48,492 nucleotides of DNA from an uncultured bacterium (GTDB lineage: Bacteria; Cyanobacteriota; Vampirovibrionia; Gastranaerophilales; Gastranaerophilaceae), in contig CACWHC010000011.1 in the NCBI GenBank assembly GCA_902760645.1, forward strand, positions 1-48,492. The letters run 5' to 3'. The notes below the pieces were generated by a model, which did not search any database, was not told where the DNA came from, and saw only the letters and a program-made list of their open reading frames with translations. The position numbers and the translations under genes were made by a program. Of the stretch, positions 14,983 through 25,537 are shown in pieces. Numbering within the stretch: the stretch's first letter is position 1; each line of letters starts with the position of its first letter.

Positions 14983-17900
14983 ATGTACATAAAACAATTG
15001 GAAATAGATAATTTTAAGTCATTTGCAAACAAATCGGAGATTCCCCTTTTAAAGGGTTTTACTACGGTTTCAGGACCAAACGGCTCCGGTAAGAGTAACA
15101 TTATCGACAGTGTATTATTTGCTTTAGGATTAGCGAATGCAAGTGAACTTCGTGCTGAGAACCTTTCCCATTTCATATCGACTTACACAAAAAGAAATGA
15201 TGCGTATGTAAAAGTCACATTCGGAGATGTTGAAGGGGAAGGAGATTTAAGTATAGCAAGAAGAATCAGAAAATCTACTCAGGGTTACGCAAGCACATAT
15301 TACATAAACGACAGCGTTACGACAAGAGAAAATGTTCACACCTTACTTGAAAAATATAATGTTACCCCAAACAGCTATAACGTAATGATGCAGGGAGATG
15401 TTCAGGGAATTACCAATTGTACGCCTAAAGTCAGACGTAAAATTATAGATGAAATTGCGGGAATAGCAGACTTCGACCGCCGAATAGATCAGGCAACAAG
15501 TGAATTGGAGGATGTTGAACGCAGAGTAGAACGTTCTAATGTAATATTGACTGAAATTACAACCATGCTGGAACAGCTCAAAGAAGAACGTGAAGTCGCA
15601 ATTAAATACCAAAAACTTAGGGAAGAAAAGCAGGGTTTAGAAAGTCAGGTTGCAAAAGTTCGTTTCTTTGATATTAAAAGAAACCTTGAACAGGCACATG
15701 AAAATATCTTAGAGTTCACCAAGAAGAAAAAAGAAGAAGAACTTAAAACTAAAGATATTGATGAAAAAATCAAGCTAATACGAGAAAAATACGAACAAAT
15801 AAGAAAAGAAGTTGCTGAAAAAGGTGAAGCTCAACAAATAGAACTTAAAAGGCAGGAAGAAACCCTGAAAGGTGAAATTGACCGCAAAAATAATGCTATA
15901 AATTTTGCCGATAAACAGATTCACGATAATAAAAGAACTATTGAAAATGCTATTAACGGCATAGAAAATTTCAAGAAAAAAATTGAAGATACGAAACTTC
16001 AGATTACTTTAAAAATTGAAAATGCCCAGAAAATTGAAGAACAAATAAAAGGAAAAAATGCAGAGTTAAAGAAAATATTAGAGGATATGACAGGGCTAAG
16101 CAGTACGGCAGAACAACATATAGAAAACCGTAATAAGCTGAGAAAAGAACTGGAAACCTTACAAGATAAAGAGAATCAGCTGCTGAAAGAAAAATATCCG
16201 CTTGAAAGTGAACTGGAAAGCCTGCAGAAATCCGTTCGGGAAGCCAAGGATAAGGTTGTCGAACTTGAGGAAATGAAAGAAAATTATACCTCAAATTATG
16301 AGTTAAAAAAAGAACTTGTCGAACAGCTTTCAAAAGAAATGGATGATTTCAAATCTGTACAGCAAACCACTTTTCACGATTTAGATACCACAAATAATGA
16401 GATAAATGACTTAAATTACAATATCAGAATGGGATATGCAAAATTATCCAAGCTTGAAACCCAAAAGCAAGTTGCAAGTGCTTCTGCATCTAATATTGCA
16501 ATAGATACCGTTATGAATGCAAAATTAAAAGGTGTCCATGCTCCTCTTATGCAGTTGGGAACGGTTGACAAAGAATATTCAACAGCTATGGAAATAGCTT
16601 TTGGCGGCAGAATGGGGCATATTGTAGTTGAGGACGAGCATGTGGCATCTGTCGCAATTGAGTTATTAAAATCTTCTCATGCTGGCAGAACAACCTTTAT
16701 TCCTTTGAATAAAGTTGCAAAAGCACCGTCAAAACTGGCATTACCTAAAGATAAGGGCGTTATTGATTTCGCAATTAACTTAGTTGATTTTGATGATGAA
16801 TATATTAATGCATTTTTCTATGCGGTAGGCGATACTATCGTTGTTGAAGATATGGAATGTGCAAAACGCCTGATTGGTAAATATCGTATGGTTACATTAG
16901 CCGGTGAATTATTCGAAAAATCAGGTGCTATAACAGGCGGCTCGGCTAAAAAGACCGGCTTCTCATTTTCACAAAATGATGATAAGGAGCTTGAAGAATA
17001 TAAGAAAAAAGTTAAAGATATGGAAACCCAGCTTGGCAAATTAGATGCTAAAAAGGCATCTCTTGAGTCTAAGTTAAATACTGTCAGAACACAATATTCT
17101 GATTGTGTAACCGAACATTCAAAGGCAAAATTAGAGCTGGATAATATGTCTAAAAATTATGAAAACAGCGAAAACATATTGAAAGAAAAAGCTGAGTTCA
17201 TAAAAACATCTGAACCTCAAATTGAAACATTAAATAAAAAACTTGATAAACTTGAAGAAAAGAATATTGAAATAAATGACAGAATGCTTGAGATTAAATC
17301 TCAGATAGAAGAGATTGAAAAACTCATTAATGATAAAGATTTAAAAGATTTAAAGGAAAAAACGGAGGGTGTTGAAGCCGAAATCAAACGTTTACAAGCC
17401 AATTTAATGACAACAAATAATGATAAAAACGACTTTGAACGCCAAATCGTTTTTAATGAAGAATTGATTAAAACCAAGAAAGAAGAAATTGACGAAAAAG
17501 AAAAGGCAAATATTAAACTTGAAGAAGATAAACAGGCATTTAAAGTTGAGATAGACGGACTTAATAAGAAAGTTGAAGTTTTATCGGAACAAATCGAAGT
17601 TATTCAGGAAAAATTGGGCGAATTACTGAAGCAACGTGATGAGATAGCAAACGATATAAACAACTTAGAAAAAGAAAAACATATTAAATCATCCGATATT
17701 GAACGAATTGCAGAACAGATAGAATCTTTCAAAGCCAGAAGAAGAGAACTTGAACCTCAGCTTGACACGGCAAAAAAAGAATTGGAAGATACCGGAGAGG
17801 ATATTTCAAAACTGGAACCCGTTGAAATATCAATCGATGAAATCAATGCCAAAATTCAGCGTTTGGAAAAGAAAATGACGGAACTCGGCGATGTCAATAT

Positions 17901-18477
17901 GAGAGCATTGACTACATACGACGAAAAATTAGCTCGACAGGAAGAATTAAAAGAAAGAATAGATATTTTATCAAAAGAAAGAAAAGAAATTCTTGAACGT
18001 ATGAGCGGTTATGAACAGCAGAAAAAAGAAGCATTCATGATTTCATACAATAATATTAATGAAAACTTCAAAGAAGTATTCCATAATTTATCTGAAGGTG
18101 AAGGAGAACTTATACTTGAAAACCCTGAAGATCCTTTATCCGGCGGCTTGGATATGAAAGTAAGTATAAGAGATAAAAAACATCAAAGACTTGGCAGCTT
18201 GTCAGGCGGAGAAAAATCACTTACCGCATTAGCTTTTGTGTTCTCTATACAAAAATATTTACCGTCACCTTTCTACGCACTTGATGAAGTTGATGCAAAT
18301 TTAGATACAATGAATGTTGAACGTATCGCCCAAATGGTGCAGAAGCAAGCAAAAGATACGCAATTTATAGTAGTTAGTCACCGCAAACCTATGATAGAAT
18401 CAGCTAATAGGACAATAGGTGTAACTCAAAAAGAAAAAGGCATAACAAAAGTAACGGGAGTAAAATTAAGAGATTAG
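14983..18477 (+). CDS. smc: Chromosome segregation ATPase SMC
   Basis: The 1164-aa protein has the full SMC plan. The N-terminal Walker A is GPNGSGKSNIIDSVLFALG (residues 31-50); two long coiled coils flank a hinge at about residues 505-650 (AIDTVMNAKLKGVHAPL, GGRMGHIVVEDEH, GAITGGSAKKTG). The C-terminal head has signature LGSLSGGEKSLTALAF and Walker B FYALDEVDANLD. It dimerises at the hinge and extrudes DNA loops with ScpA and ScpB, encoded directly downstream. The start has only a weak AACAGG site, but the LEIDNFKSFANK opening confirms it. trkH and mtnP lie beyond tRNA-Thr and are not part of this unit. Confidence 0.97.
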   Translation: MYIKQLEIDNFKSFANKSEIPLLKGFTTVSGPNGSGKSNIIDSVLFALGLANASELRAENLSHFISTYTKRNDAYVKVTFGDVEGEGDLSIARRIRKSTQGYASTYYINDSVTTRENVHTLLEKYNVTPNSYNVMMQGDVQGITNCTPKVRRKIIDEIAGIADFDRRIDQATSELEDVERRVERSNVILTEITTMLEQLKEEREVAIKYQKLREEKQGLESQVAKVRFFDIKRNLEQAHENILEFTKKKKEEELKTKDIDEKIKLIREKYEQIRKEVAEKGEAQQIELKRQEETLKGEIDRKNNAINFADKQIHDNKRTIENAINGIENFKKKIEDTKLQITLKIENAQKIEEQIKGKNAELKKILEDMTGLSSTAEQHIENRNKLRKELETLQDKENQLLKEKYPLESELESLQKSVREAKDKVVELEEMKENYTSNYELKKELVEQLSKEMDDFKSVQQTTFHDLDTTNNEINDLNYNIRMGYAKLSKLETQKQVASASASNIAIDTVMNAKLKGVHAPLMQLGTVDKEYSTAMEIAFGGRMGHIVVEDEHVASVAIELLKSSHAGRTTFIPLNKVAKAPSKLALPKDKGVIDFAINLVDFDDEYINAFFYAVGDTIVVEDMECAKRLIGKYRMVTLAGELFEKSGAITGGSAKKTGFSFSQNDDKELEEYKKKVKDMETQLGKLDAKKASLESKLNTVRTQYSDCVTEHSKAKLELDNMSKNYENSENILKEKAEFIKTSEPQIETLNKKLDKLEEKNIEINDRMLEIKSQIEEIEKLINDKDLKDLKEKTEGVEAEIKRLQANLMTTNNDKNDFERQIVFNEELIKTKKEEIDEKEKANIKLEEDKQAFKVEIDGLNKKVEVLSEQIEVIQEKLGELLKQRDEIANDINNLEKEKHIKSSDIERIAEQIESFKARRRELEPQLDTAKKELEDTGEDISKLEPVEISIDEINAKIQRLEKKMTELGDVNMRALTTYDEKLARQEELKERIDILSKERKEILERMSGYEQQKKEAFMISYNNINENFKEVFHNLSEGEGELILENPEDPLSGGLDMKVSIRDKKHQRLGSLSGGEKSLTALAFVFSIQKYLPSPFYALDEVDANLDTMNVERIAQMVQKQAKDTQFIVVSHRKPMIESANRTIGVTQKEKGITKVTGVKLRD

Positions 18478-18478
18478 T

Positions 18479-19285
18479 ATGAGCACAGCGGTAGTAAACT
18501 ACAATATAGATTTACCTGAAATAGAAAAAAATGCAGAAAATGACGGTATCGGCATACTTGTTTCTATGGCAAAAGCCGGAAAAATAGATCCTTGGAATAT
18601 TGATATCATTGATATTACGGATAAATTTTTGGCACACTGCTGTGAAATGAAATCTGAAAATCTAAGAATTACAGGCAGAACATATTTGTTTGCATCAGTC
18701 CTGTTAAATATGAAATCAAAAATTTTAGATGGAATTGATGTTCTGCAATTTCAGGATGAACCTGAAGAAAATATTGAATATGATGATGACGGTTTTATTG
18801 TAGAATACCCTGAAGAAGATTATATTCCGACTGCAAACGTACAAACTATAGAAGATGTTTTACAAAGGAGAACAAGTGTAAGATTAAACCGTAATCGTGT
18901 TGTAACATTGCACGATTTAATCAGACAGTTAAAGTTTTACGAAAAATTAGACAGAACTCAGTCAATAAAGAATGCTCACGAACGTGCAAAACAACGTGTA
19001 ACATCATATAAAAGATTTACGCCTGACGATATCATAAATCTTGCTCACGAAGAATATATTGAAGATTGTGTACTTAGATTAAAAGATAATCTTCAACAAA
19101 TTTTTGAAAGTCAGGATAAGGTCGAATTAAATGAATTAACACTTTTGGGAATGGATAAAATAAGTGCATATATTGCGTTACTATTTCTCACTGTTGATAC
19201 AGATTATGATTTATATCAGAAAGAGTTTTACTCTGATTTATATGTTGTAAAAGGAACAAAAGCGAATGGAACAGTTGAAAGCTAG
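18479..19285 (+). CDS. scpA: Segregation and condensation protein ScpA (kleisin)
   Basis: The 268-aa kleisin bridges the two SMC heads. It shows the usual N-terminal segment (GIGILVSMAKAGKIDPWNIDIIDI, residues 23-46) and the RTYLFASVLLNMKSKIL helix. An acidic middle linker follows (EEDYIPTANVQTIED), then a C-terminal winged helix. The middle is acidic and probably disordered. It starts one base after the smc stop and overlaps scpB by 20 bp, so all three condensin subunits are translationally coupled. Confidence 0.93.
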   Translation: MSTAVVNYNIDLPEIEKNAENDGIGILVSMAKAGKIDPWNIDIIDITDKFLAHCCEMKSENLRITGRTYLFASVLLNMKSKILDGIDVLQFQDEPEENIEYDDDGFIVEYPEEDYIPTANVQTIEDVLQRRTSVRLNRNRVVTLHDLIRQLKFYEKLDRTQSIKNAHERAKQRVTSYKRFTPDDIINLAHEEYIEDCVLRLKDNLQQIFESQDKVELNELTLLGMDKISAYIALLFLTVDTDYDLYQKEFYSDLYVVKGTKANGTVES

Positions 19286-19802
19286 AATTGAGGCTGTTTT
19301 ATTTACTACAGCCAGAGCTCTTACAATAAAAGAAATTTCAGAAATACTTGAAGAAGAAGATGTGGAAAAAACAGAAGAAGCCATGTTAGAATTAATTATG
19401 GACTATTCTGCAAGACCGGGAGCACTGGAAATTGATGATGAAAACGGCTATATTCTTCAGGTAAAAGAAGAACATATGGATATTGTCGAAAAATTATGTC
19501 CCGTGGAATTAAAACCACCTGTTTTAAAAACCCTTGCAGTTATAGCTCTAAAACAGCCCATACGTCAAACAGACTTAAAAGAATTGAGAGGTTCTACAGC
19601 ATACGAGCATATTCAAGAATTACTTGAAAAAGAGCTTATTTCAAGAACAAAAGACAAAAATGGGAGAAGTTATAATTTAAAAACGACATCTAAATTTGCC
19701 GAATACTTTAAATTAAAAGGGGATACCCGTTCGTTGGAAAAACTTTTGGAAGCTGAAAAGGGGATTAAGGATAATGAAGAAGAGACACCTGTTCGGACTT
19801 AG
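19266..19802 (+). CDS. scpB: Segregation and condensation protein ScpB
   Basis: The 178-aa protein has two winged-helix domains. Family motifs include EAVLFTTARALTIKEISEIL at the start, YILQVKEEH, LKTLAVIALKQPIRQTDLKELRGS and LISRTKDKNGRSYNLKTTSKF. It dimerises and binds the ScpA linker. The 3' end overlaps the next gene (metzincin-TPR) by 29 bp. Confidence 0.93.
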   Translation: MEQLKARIEAVLFTTARALTIKEISEILEEEDVEKTEEAMLELIMDYSARPGALEIDDENGYILQVKEEHMDIVEKLCPVELKPPVLKTLAVIALKQPIRQTDLKELRGSTAYEHIQELLEKELISRTKDKNGRSYNLKTTSKFAEYFKLKGDTRSLEKLLEAEKGIKDNEEETPVRT

Positions 19803-21126
19803 TATTCTTGCTATTATAATATTTGCATTACTGGCAGCATTTATAGGACTACCTGCATATTTTTTCAAGATGGGTGTAAATGCTTTTAATAATAAAAAAT
19901 ACGCAATCGCATACGAAAATTTTTCACGTGCACTTTTATGGAATAAATCAAACTCCAATTACAGATATTATTATGTACAGACTTTAGCAAAATTCAAACC
20001 TACGTACAAGGTTCAAAAAGAGATGTGCGAAATTGCAAACGACATGTACAAAGATGGAGCACATGTTTTTGCGGGTATTCAAATTAATTTATGGAAAAAT
20101 AACATAAACAAACAATACGGAACGAACTACATTGAACAGGCACCTATGGGCAAAGATATTATTCGTTGGAATCCTTCAACGTTCCCGCTAAAAGTATATA
20201 TAGCGTTTGAACAAAACTCAATGTATCCTGAATGGTATAATTCGGAAATAATGAAAGCCTTTGGTCAATGGGCAGCATCATCGGGATTTATTCAATTTGA
20301 TTTTATTGATAAATCATCGGCTGCCGACATTGTAGTTGAATTAAAAGGTGCTCCTGACTCCGGTTGCAAAGAATCCGGTTGCAAATATGTAGTAGCTCAT
20401 ACCGAACCTGTTATTAAAAATAAAATACTTAAACAAATGATTATCACTATATATGATAAAGATGCTACCGGAGCCTTTTTCTCGGATAAACAATTGTATA
20501 ATACAGTGCTGCACGAAATAGGACATGCTCTTGGTATTATGGGACACAGCTACAGCACAGACGATTTAATGTATATGACAAACCAGACAGATGCCGGCTC
20601 TAACACTTTCTTTATTGAATACAGAAGTGATTTTCAATATATATCAGTAAAAGATATAAGCACACTTAAACTGCTGTATAATCTTGTCCCGACAATAACA
20701 AATACACCGTTGTCAGAGATTAACACATCCAAATTACTCGATCCTGCAGTAGTTTTGGGGGACATAAATGTAAGAACTTCACAAAAAATAAAAGAAGCCA
20801 AAAATTACATTTCAGAAGCACCTGATTTACCGAACGGATATATTGATTTAGGTATAGCATACGACGAATCAGGTAATATAGAAAAAGCTCTTGCGGCTTT
20901 TCAGGAAGGATATAATAAGGCGAAAACCGATTCCGACAAATACATTATTCTTTATGATATTGCAGCAATGTATTTGAATAACAATAATCCGGATTCCGCT
21001 CTTGAATATGCAAAACAGGCTCAGTCAATTAAAAATTCAGATGAAGTAATGGATTTATTGAGTAACATAGAACATGCAAAAAACACTAACACTAAACCAT
21101 TCTGGATGCCTAACATTACTCATTAA
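19774..21126 (+). CDS. Membrane-anchored metzincin-like zinc protease with C-terminal TPR repeats
   Basis: The 450-aa protein has an N-terminal membrane span (residues 8-30), a TPR-like pair (AFNNKKYAIAYENFSRALLW), and a protease domain with zinc motif LHEIGHALGIMGHS at about residues 246-259. That is HExxHxxGxxGH, the spacing of many bacterial matrixin-like enzymes. The Met-turn is probably LMYM a few residues later, and the upstream FPLKVYIAF strand fits the M10 fold. C-terminal residues 345-430 hold further TPRs (GYIDLGIAYDESGNIEKALAAF, NPDSALEYAKQAQSI). It overlaps scpB by 29 bp and ends at the operon terminator, so it is expressed with condensin. Function unknown; probably acts outside the inner membrane. 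Confidence 0.8.
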   Translation: MKKRHLFGLSILAIIIFALLAAFIGLPAYFFKMGVNAFNNKKYAIAYENFSRALLWNKSNSNYRYYYVQTLAKFKPTYKVQKEMCEIANDMYKDGAHVFAGIQINLWKNNINKQYGTNYIEQAPMGKDIIRWNPSTFPLKVYIAFEQNSMYPEWYNSEIMKAFGQWAASSGFIQFDFIDKSSAADIVVELKGAPDSGCKESGCKYVVAHTEPVIKNKILKQMIITIYDKDATGAFFSDKQLYNTVLHEIGHALGIMGHSYSTDDLMYMTNQTDAGSNTFFIEYRSDFQYISVKDISTLKLLYNLVPTITNTPLSEINTSKLLDPAVVLGDINVRTSQKIKEAKNYISEAPDLPNGYIDLGIAYDESGNIEKALAAFQEGYNKAKTDSDKYIILYDIAAMYLNNNNPDSALEYAKQAQSIKNSDEVMDLLSNIEHAKNTNTKPFWMPNITH

Positions 21127-21138
21127 TAACAAATTTAA

Positions 21139-21178
21139 AACCGTATGATAAGTTTTTTACCATACGGTTATCCTTTTT
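21139..21178 (+). terminator. Terminator of the smc-scp operon
   Basis: AACCGTATG and CATACGGTT form a 9-bp stem, followed by ATCCTTTTT. It closes the plus-strand unit before the convergent 79-aa gene. Confidence 0.85.
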
Positions 21179-21204
21179 GCTTCATTAATAAAGCTCTCGT
21201 GTTT

Positions 21205-21444
21205 TTACACCTCAACAAAAAGTCTTCTACCTACAATATTTTGTTTACCGTTGTAATAACCTGCAAAATACCCCCCGCTAACAGGTTTATTTTTAGCGTA
21301 AGTAGCACTATCGTAACGATAACCGTTGTAACTTACGAACGGATTATTTCCATAAGGATTAGCTGGTTTAGAAACTACAGGAGTAGTCGTCTGTACTCTG
21401 CCCGATGAAAACATTTGAGTTAATAAATTTACAACACTTGCCAT
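21205..21444 (-). CDS. Small Tyr/Gly/Asn-rich protein, unidentified
   Basis: The 79-aa product (MASVVNLLTQMFSSG, then NPYGNNPFVSYNGYRYDSATYAKN) has an amphipathic start and a low-complexity Tyr/Gly-rich body without Cys. No family is recognised. The ATG has an AGAGGT site within the 14-base string AGTAAGTAGAGGTA, which also precedes the first flagellar rod gene at 9447. The overlapping plus-strand frame lacks an RBS and is judged spurious. Confidence 0.55.
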   Translation of the reverse strand: MASVVNLLTQMFSSGRVQTTTPVVSKPANPYGNNPFVSYNGYRYDSATYAKNKPVSGGYFAGYYNGKQNIVGRRLFVEV

Positions 21445-21560
21445 AACGTTACCTCTACTTACTACATGTTTAAATTAATGATTTTAAATAACAAGTCATA
21501 ATTACATAACAATTATATAAATTTTTGTTAAGTAAAATCAATCCTCCCATGTGTTGATTT

Positions 21561-22586
21561 TTAGAACAACGGGATTGAAATATTTACAAGAAGTACAAGT
21601 AATGCTGAAAAAGCCAAAGCCGGTCCAAACGGTAAATACGTTAATTCATCTTTATGCTTTAAGCCTTTGATTATATTTATACAAGCAATAACAGCCAATA
21701 AAATTTCAACAAATATTGATATATACAAAATCAAATCATTATTAAACAGTTGAGTTTTGTGCTGTAAAAGGAGAAATACAACAATACTTCCGAGCAAAAG
21801 TAACAGAGAAATAACCGTTGAATACCTTTTCATTGAAATTTGTTTTTTAATAAACAACGGTAATAAACAAATTACCTGAAAAATAACACTCAAAATAATA
21901 ATTAAAATTACATTTTGCCAGCCAAAAGCCGCACCTAACCCTGCAGCTATGTAAGTATCTCCTTCGCCAAAGGCTCTTTCCCCTGCTACTAAATTACCTA
22001 TTCTTGCCGCAATTTCCATAATAACAGCACCAAGAATTAATCCTAATACAGACAAAGTCAGAGGATTATTTAATAAAAAATCTTTAGTTAAATGAAAGCC
22101 TGAAATAGTGTTAAATGCCTGATTATACACAATAAATGCAGTAAGAGCAAAATTATAAACCAGACCAACAAAAATAAGAGCATATGTATGTTTATCAAAA
22201 ACTATCTGCTCCTTTATGTCTGTAACAGATATAACTATCAGCAGGGAAACAATAACAAGTGCAAATAAAGTTTCCGGCATAATTCCATACTGTATAAATA
22301 CCAAAACAAAAAGTAAACCGGTAACAAATTCAATAATCGGATATTGAATACTTATTTTTTCATGGCAGAAATAACATTTTCCTCTGAGTAATAAATAGGA
22401 TAAAATTGGAATATTATGCCACCATTTAAGTTTATTCTGACATTTAGGACATTTTGACGGCGGCAGAACAATCGACTCACCGCTAAACGCTCTTAATATA
22501 ACTACATTTAAAAAACTTCCTATAATTGCACCAAAACAAAATACAATAAATAAAATTGCAATAAGTAATAAATAGGATTGTATCAT
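21561..22586 (-). CDS. Prepilin leader peptidase/N-methyltransferase (A24A)
   Basis: The 341-aa membrane enzyme cuts type IV prepilin-type leaders at Gly|Phe and methylates the new N-terminus. Visible are the N-terminal GSFLNVVILR motif, the zinc-binding methyltransferase loop CPKCQNKLKWWHNIPILSYL with a second CYFCHEK pair, and the two catalytic Asp sites: VTDIKEQIV and FGEGDTYIAAGLGA. It is longer than usual at the C-terminus, with extra spans. It overlaps the upstream sigma factor gene by 4 bp. Substrates in this window should include the pseudopilin at the right end. Confidence 0.94.
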   Translation of the reverse strand: MIQSYLLLIAILFIVFCFGAIIGSFLNVVILRAFSGESIVLPPSKCPKCQNKLKWWHNIPILSYLLLRGKCYFCHEKISIQYPIIEFVTGLLFVLVFIQYGIMPETLFALVIVSLLIVISVTDIKEQIVFDKHTYALIFVGLVYNFALTAFIVYNQAFNTISGFHLTKDFLLNNPLTLSVLGLILGAVIMEIAARIGNLVAGERAFGEGDTYIAAGLGAAFGWQNVILIIILSVIFQVICLLPLFIKKQISMKRYSTVISLLLLLGSIVVFLLLQHKTQLFNNDLILYISIFVEILLAVIACINIIKGLKHKDELTYLPFGPALAFSALLVLLVNISIPLF

Positions 22587-23368
22587 CTTTCATTCCTCAT
22601 AATAATCTCATACATTCTGTTCAAAGCCTTTTTAAGCCGGCGTGATACCTGCATTTGAGAAATATTCATTTTTTCGGATATTTCTCTTTGATTTAATTCC
22701 TCAAAAAAACTCATCGTTAATATTTTTCTTAACTCCTCCGGTAATCTTCTTATAGTATCTTCAATAAGAATTTTATTTTCATAAAAATCCTGAAATTCCT
22801 GATAATCTTCTGCCGGTATTCTGTCAAGCAAAGAAACATCTTCGTTATCGGAAGATATTGTCTGATCCAAAGAAATCATCGTCTTATATTGTTCAATCTT
22901 CATTACGTCTTCAATCTTTTCCACAGGAACATTAATACGTTCCGAAATTTGTTTTGTTGTGGGTTCTGCTTTCAACTCTTCCTTCAATTCTTTCTGGGTA
23001 GCGTATATTTTAAACAACAGCTCCTGAACTTTTCTCGGAGTTTTTATAATAGCAGCTTTATCCCTTATGTAATGACGAATTTCACCTTTTATAAAATAAT
23101 TCGCATAAGTTAAAAATTTTGCATTACGGTTTGGTGTATAAAAATCAATAGCTTTGATTAATCCAACGGCTCCGACCTGCATTAAATCCTCAATCGGAGA
23201 TAAATTCTGCATAGCAATCGGAGATGCGACTTTTTTAACAAGCTCCATACCAAGTTCGACTATTCTCAGGTGTATAGAACGTTTTCTCTTTTCGTCAGTC
23301 TCCCGCTTATACTTAATTACTAACTCATCTATATTATCATTATTAGAAACTCTTCTATTTTTACGCAA
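22583..23368 (-). CDS. RNA polymerase sigma factor, SigF/SigB type (group 3)
   Basis: The 261-aa protein contains region 2 (LSPIEDLMQVGAVGLIKAIDFYTP, then FLTYANYFIKGEIRHYIRD), region 3 (TPRKVQELLFKIYATQKEL) and region 4 with its HTH (LPEELRKILTMSFFEELNQREISEKMNISQMQVSRRLKKALNRM, given here in overlapping parts). It is close in layout to cyanobacterial SigF and Firmicutes SigB/F/G. In cyanobacteria SigF controls motility and pili; here the stop overlaps the prepilin peptidase start by 4 bp, which fits a pilus-linked role. RBS on the minus strand is a weak GGGAG before ATG 23368. Confidence 0.88.
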   Translation of the reverse strand: MRKNRRVSNNDNIDELVIKYKRETDEKRKRSIHLRIVELGMELVKKVASPIAMQNLSPIEDLMQVGAVGLIKAIDFYTPNRNAKFLTYANYFIKGEIRHYIRDKAAIIKTPRKVQELLFKIYATQKELKEELKAEPTTKQISERINVPVEKIEDVMKIEQYKTMISLDQTISSDNEDVSLLDRIPAEDYQEFQDFYENKILIEDTIRRLPEELRKILTMSFFEELNQREISEKMNISQMQVSRRLKKALNRMYEIIMRNER

Positions 23369-23467
23369 AACAAATCTCCCAAAAGATACTAAAATTATAA
23401 AGCATACAACGTACTTAAATCAAAATTTTAAATTTATGTAATATTTTGTTTTTTAATAAATCTTTCG

Positions 23468-23476
23468 TGCTATGAT
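23468..23476 (+). promoter_or_regulatory. Extended -10 promoter candidate for gatC
   Basis: TG at 23468-23469, one base, then TATGAT (23471-23476) lies 36 bp before gatC. A TTGTTT at 23446-23451 is 19 bp away, longer than ideal. Confidence 0.35.
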
Positions 23477-23512
23477 TGTTATAAGTTTTTAGATAAATGG
23501 AGAGAATTGTTA

Positions 23513-23794
23513 ATGATTACGATAAAAGATGTTGAACATGTCGCAAAGCTTGCAAGACTTGAATTAACAGAAGATGAAAAAGAACTTTATACAAAACAGC
23601 TTGGGGATGTTTTAAAATATGTAGACCAAATGAATGAAGTAGATACATCTAATGTAAAACCAATGACTCAGGTTATTGATTTTGTAAACGTAATGAGAGA
23701 AGACAAAGTTGTATATGAACAAACAAAAGAAGAATTAATGGCTAATGCACCGGAAGAAGAAAACGGTTTCTTTAAAGTGCCAAAAATTAATTAA
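23513..23794 (+). CDS. gatC: Aspartyl/glutamyl-tRNA amidotransferase subunit C
   Basis: The 93-aa protein is the small clamp subunit of GatCAB, which converts Glu-tRNA(Gln) or Asp-tRNA(Asn) to the amidated forms. The family signature is plain: KDVEHVAKLARLELTEDEKELYTKQLGDVL, given here as two parts, then VKPMTQVIDFVNVMREDKV and the terminal NGFFKVPKIN. The ATG at 23513 is chosen because GGAGAG lies nine bases upstream. gatA and gatB are not in the window. Confidence 0.94.
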   Translation: MITIKDVEHVAKLARLELTEDEKELYTKQLGDVLKYVDQMNEVDTSNVKPMTQVIDFVNVMREDKVVYEQTKEELMANAPEEENGFFKVPKIN

Positions 23795-23805
23795 TTTAAT
23801 TTTAA

Positions 23806-25458
<1,653 letters not shown>

Positions 25459-25537
25459 CGTGTTGTAAAAAATTCTCACTGAAATAACAAAAAAATTTAT
25501 TCACAGGGTTTAATACTTCGTGAAGGAGATTTATAAA

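Noticed and set aside
21145-21408. Plus-strand frame of 87 codons
   Set aside because: It starts within the smc operon terminator and has no RBS; the minus-strand 79-aa gene fits better.
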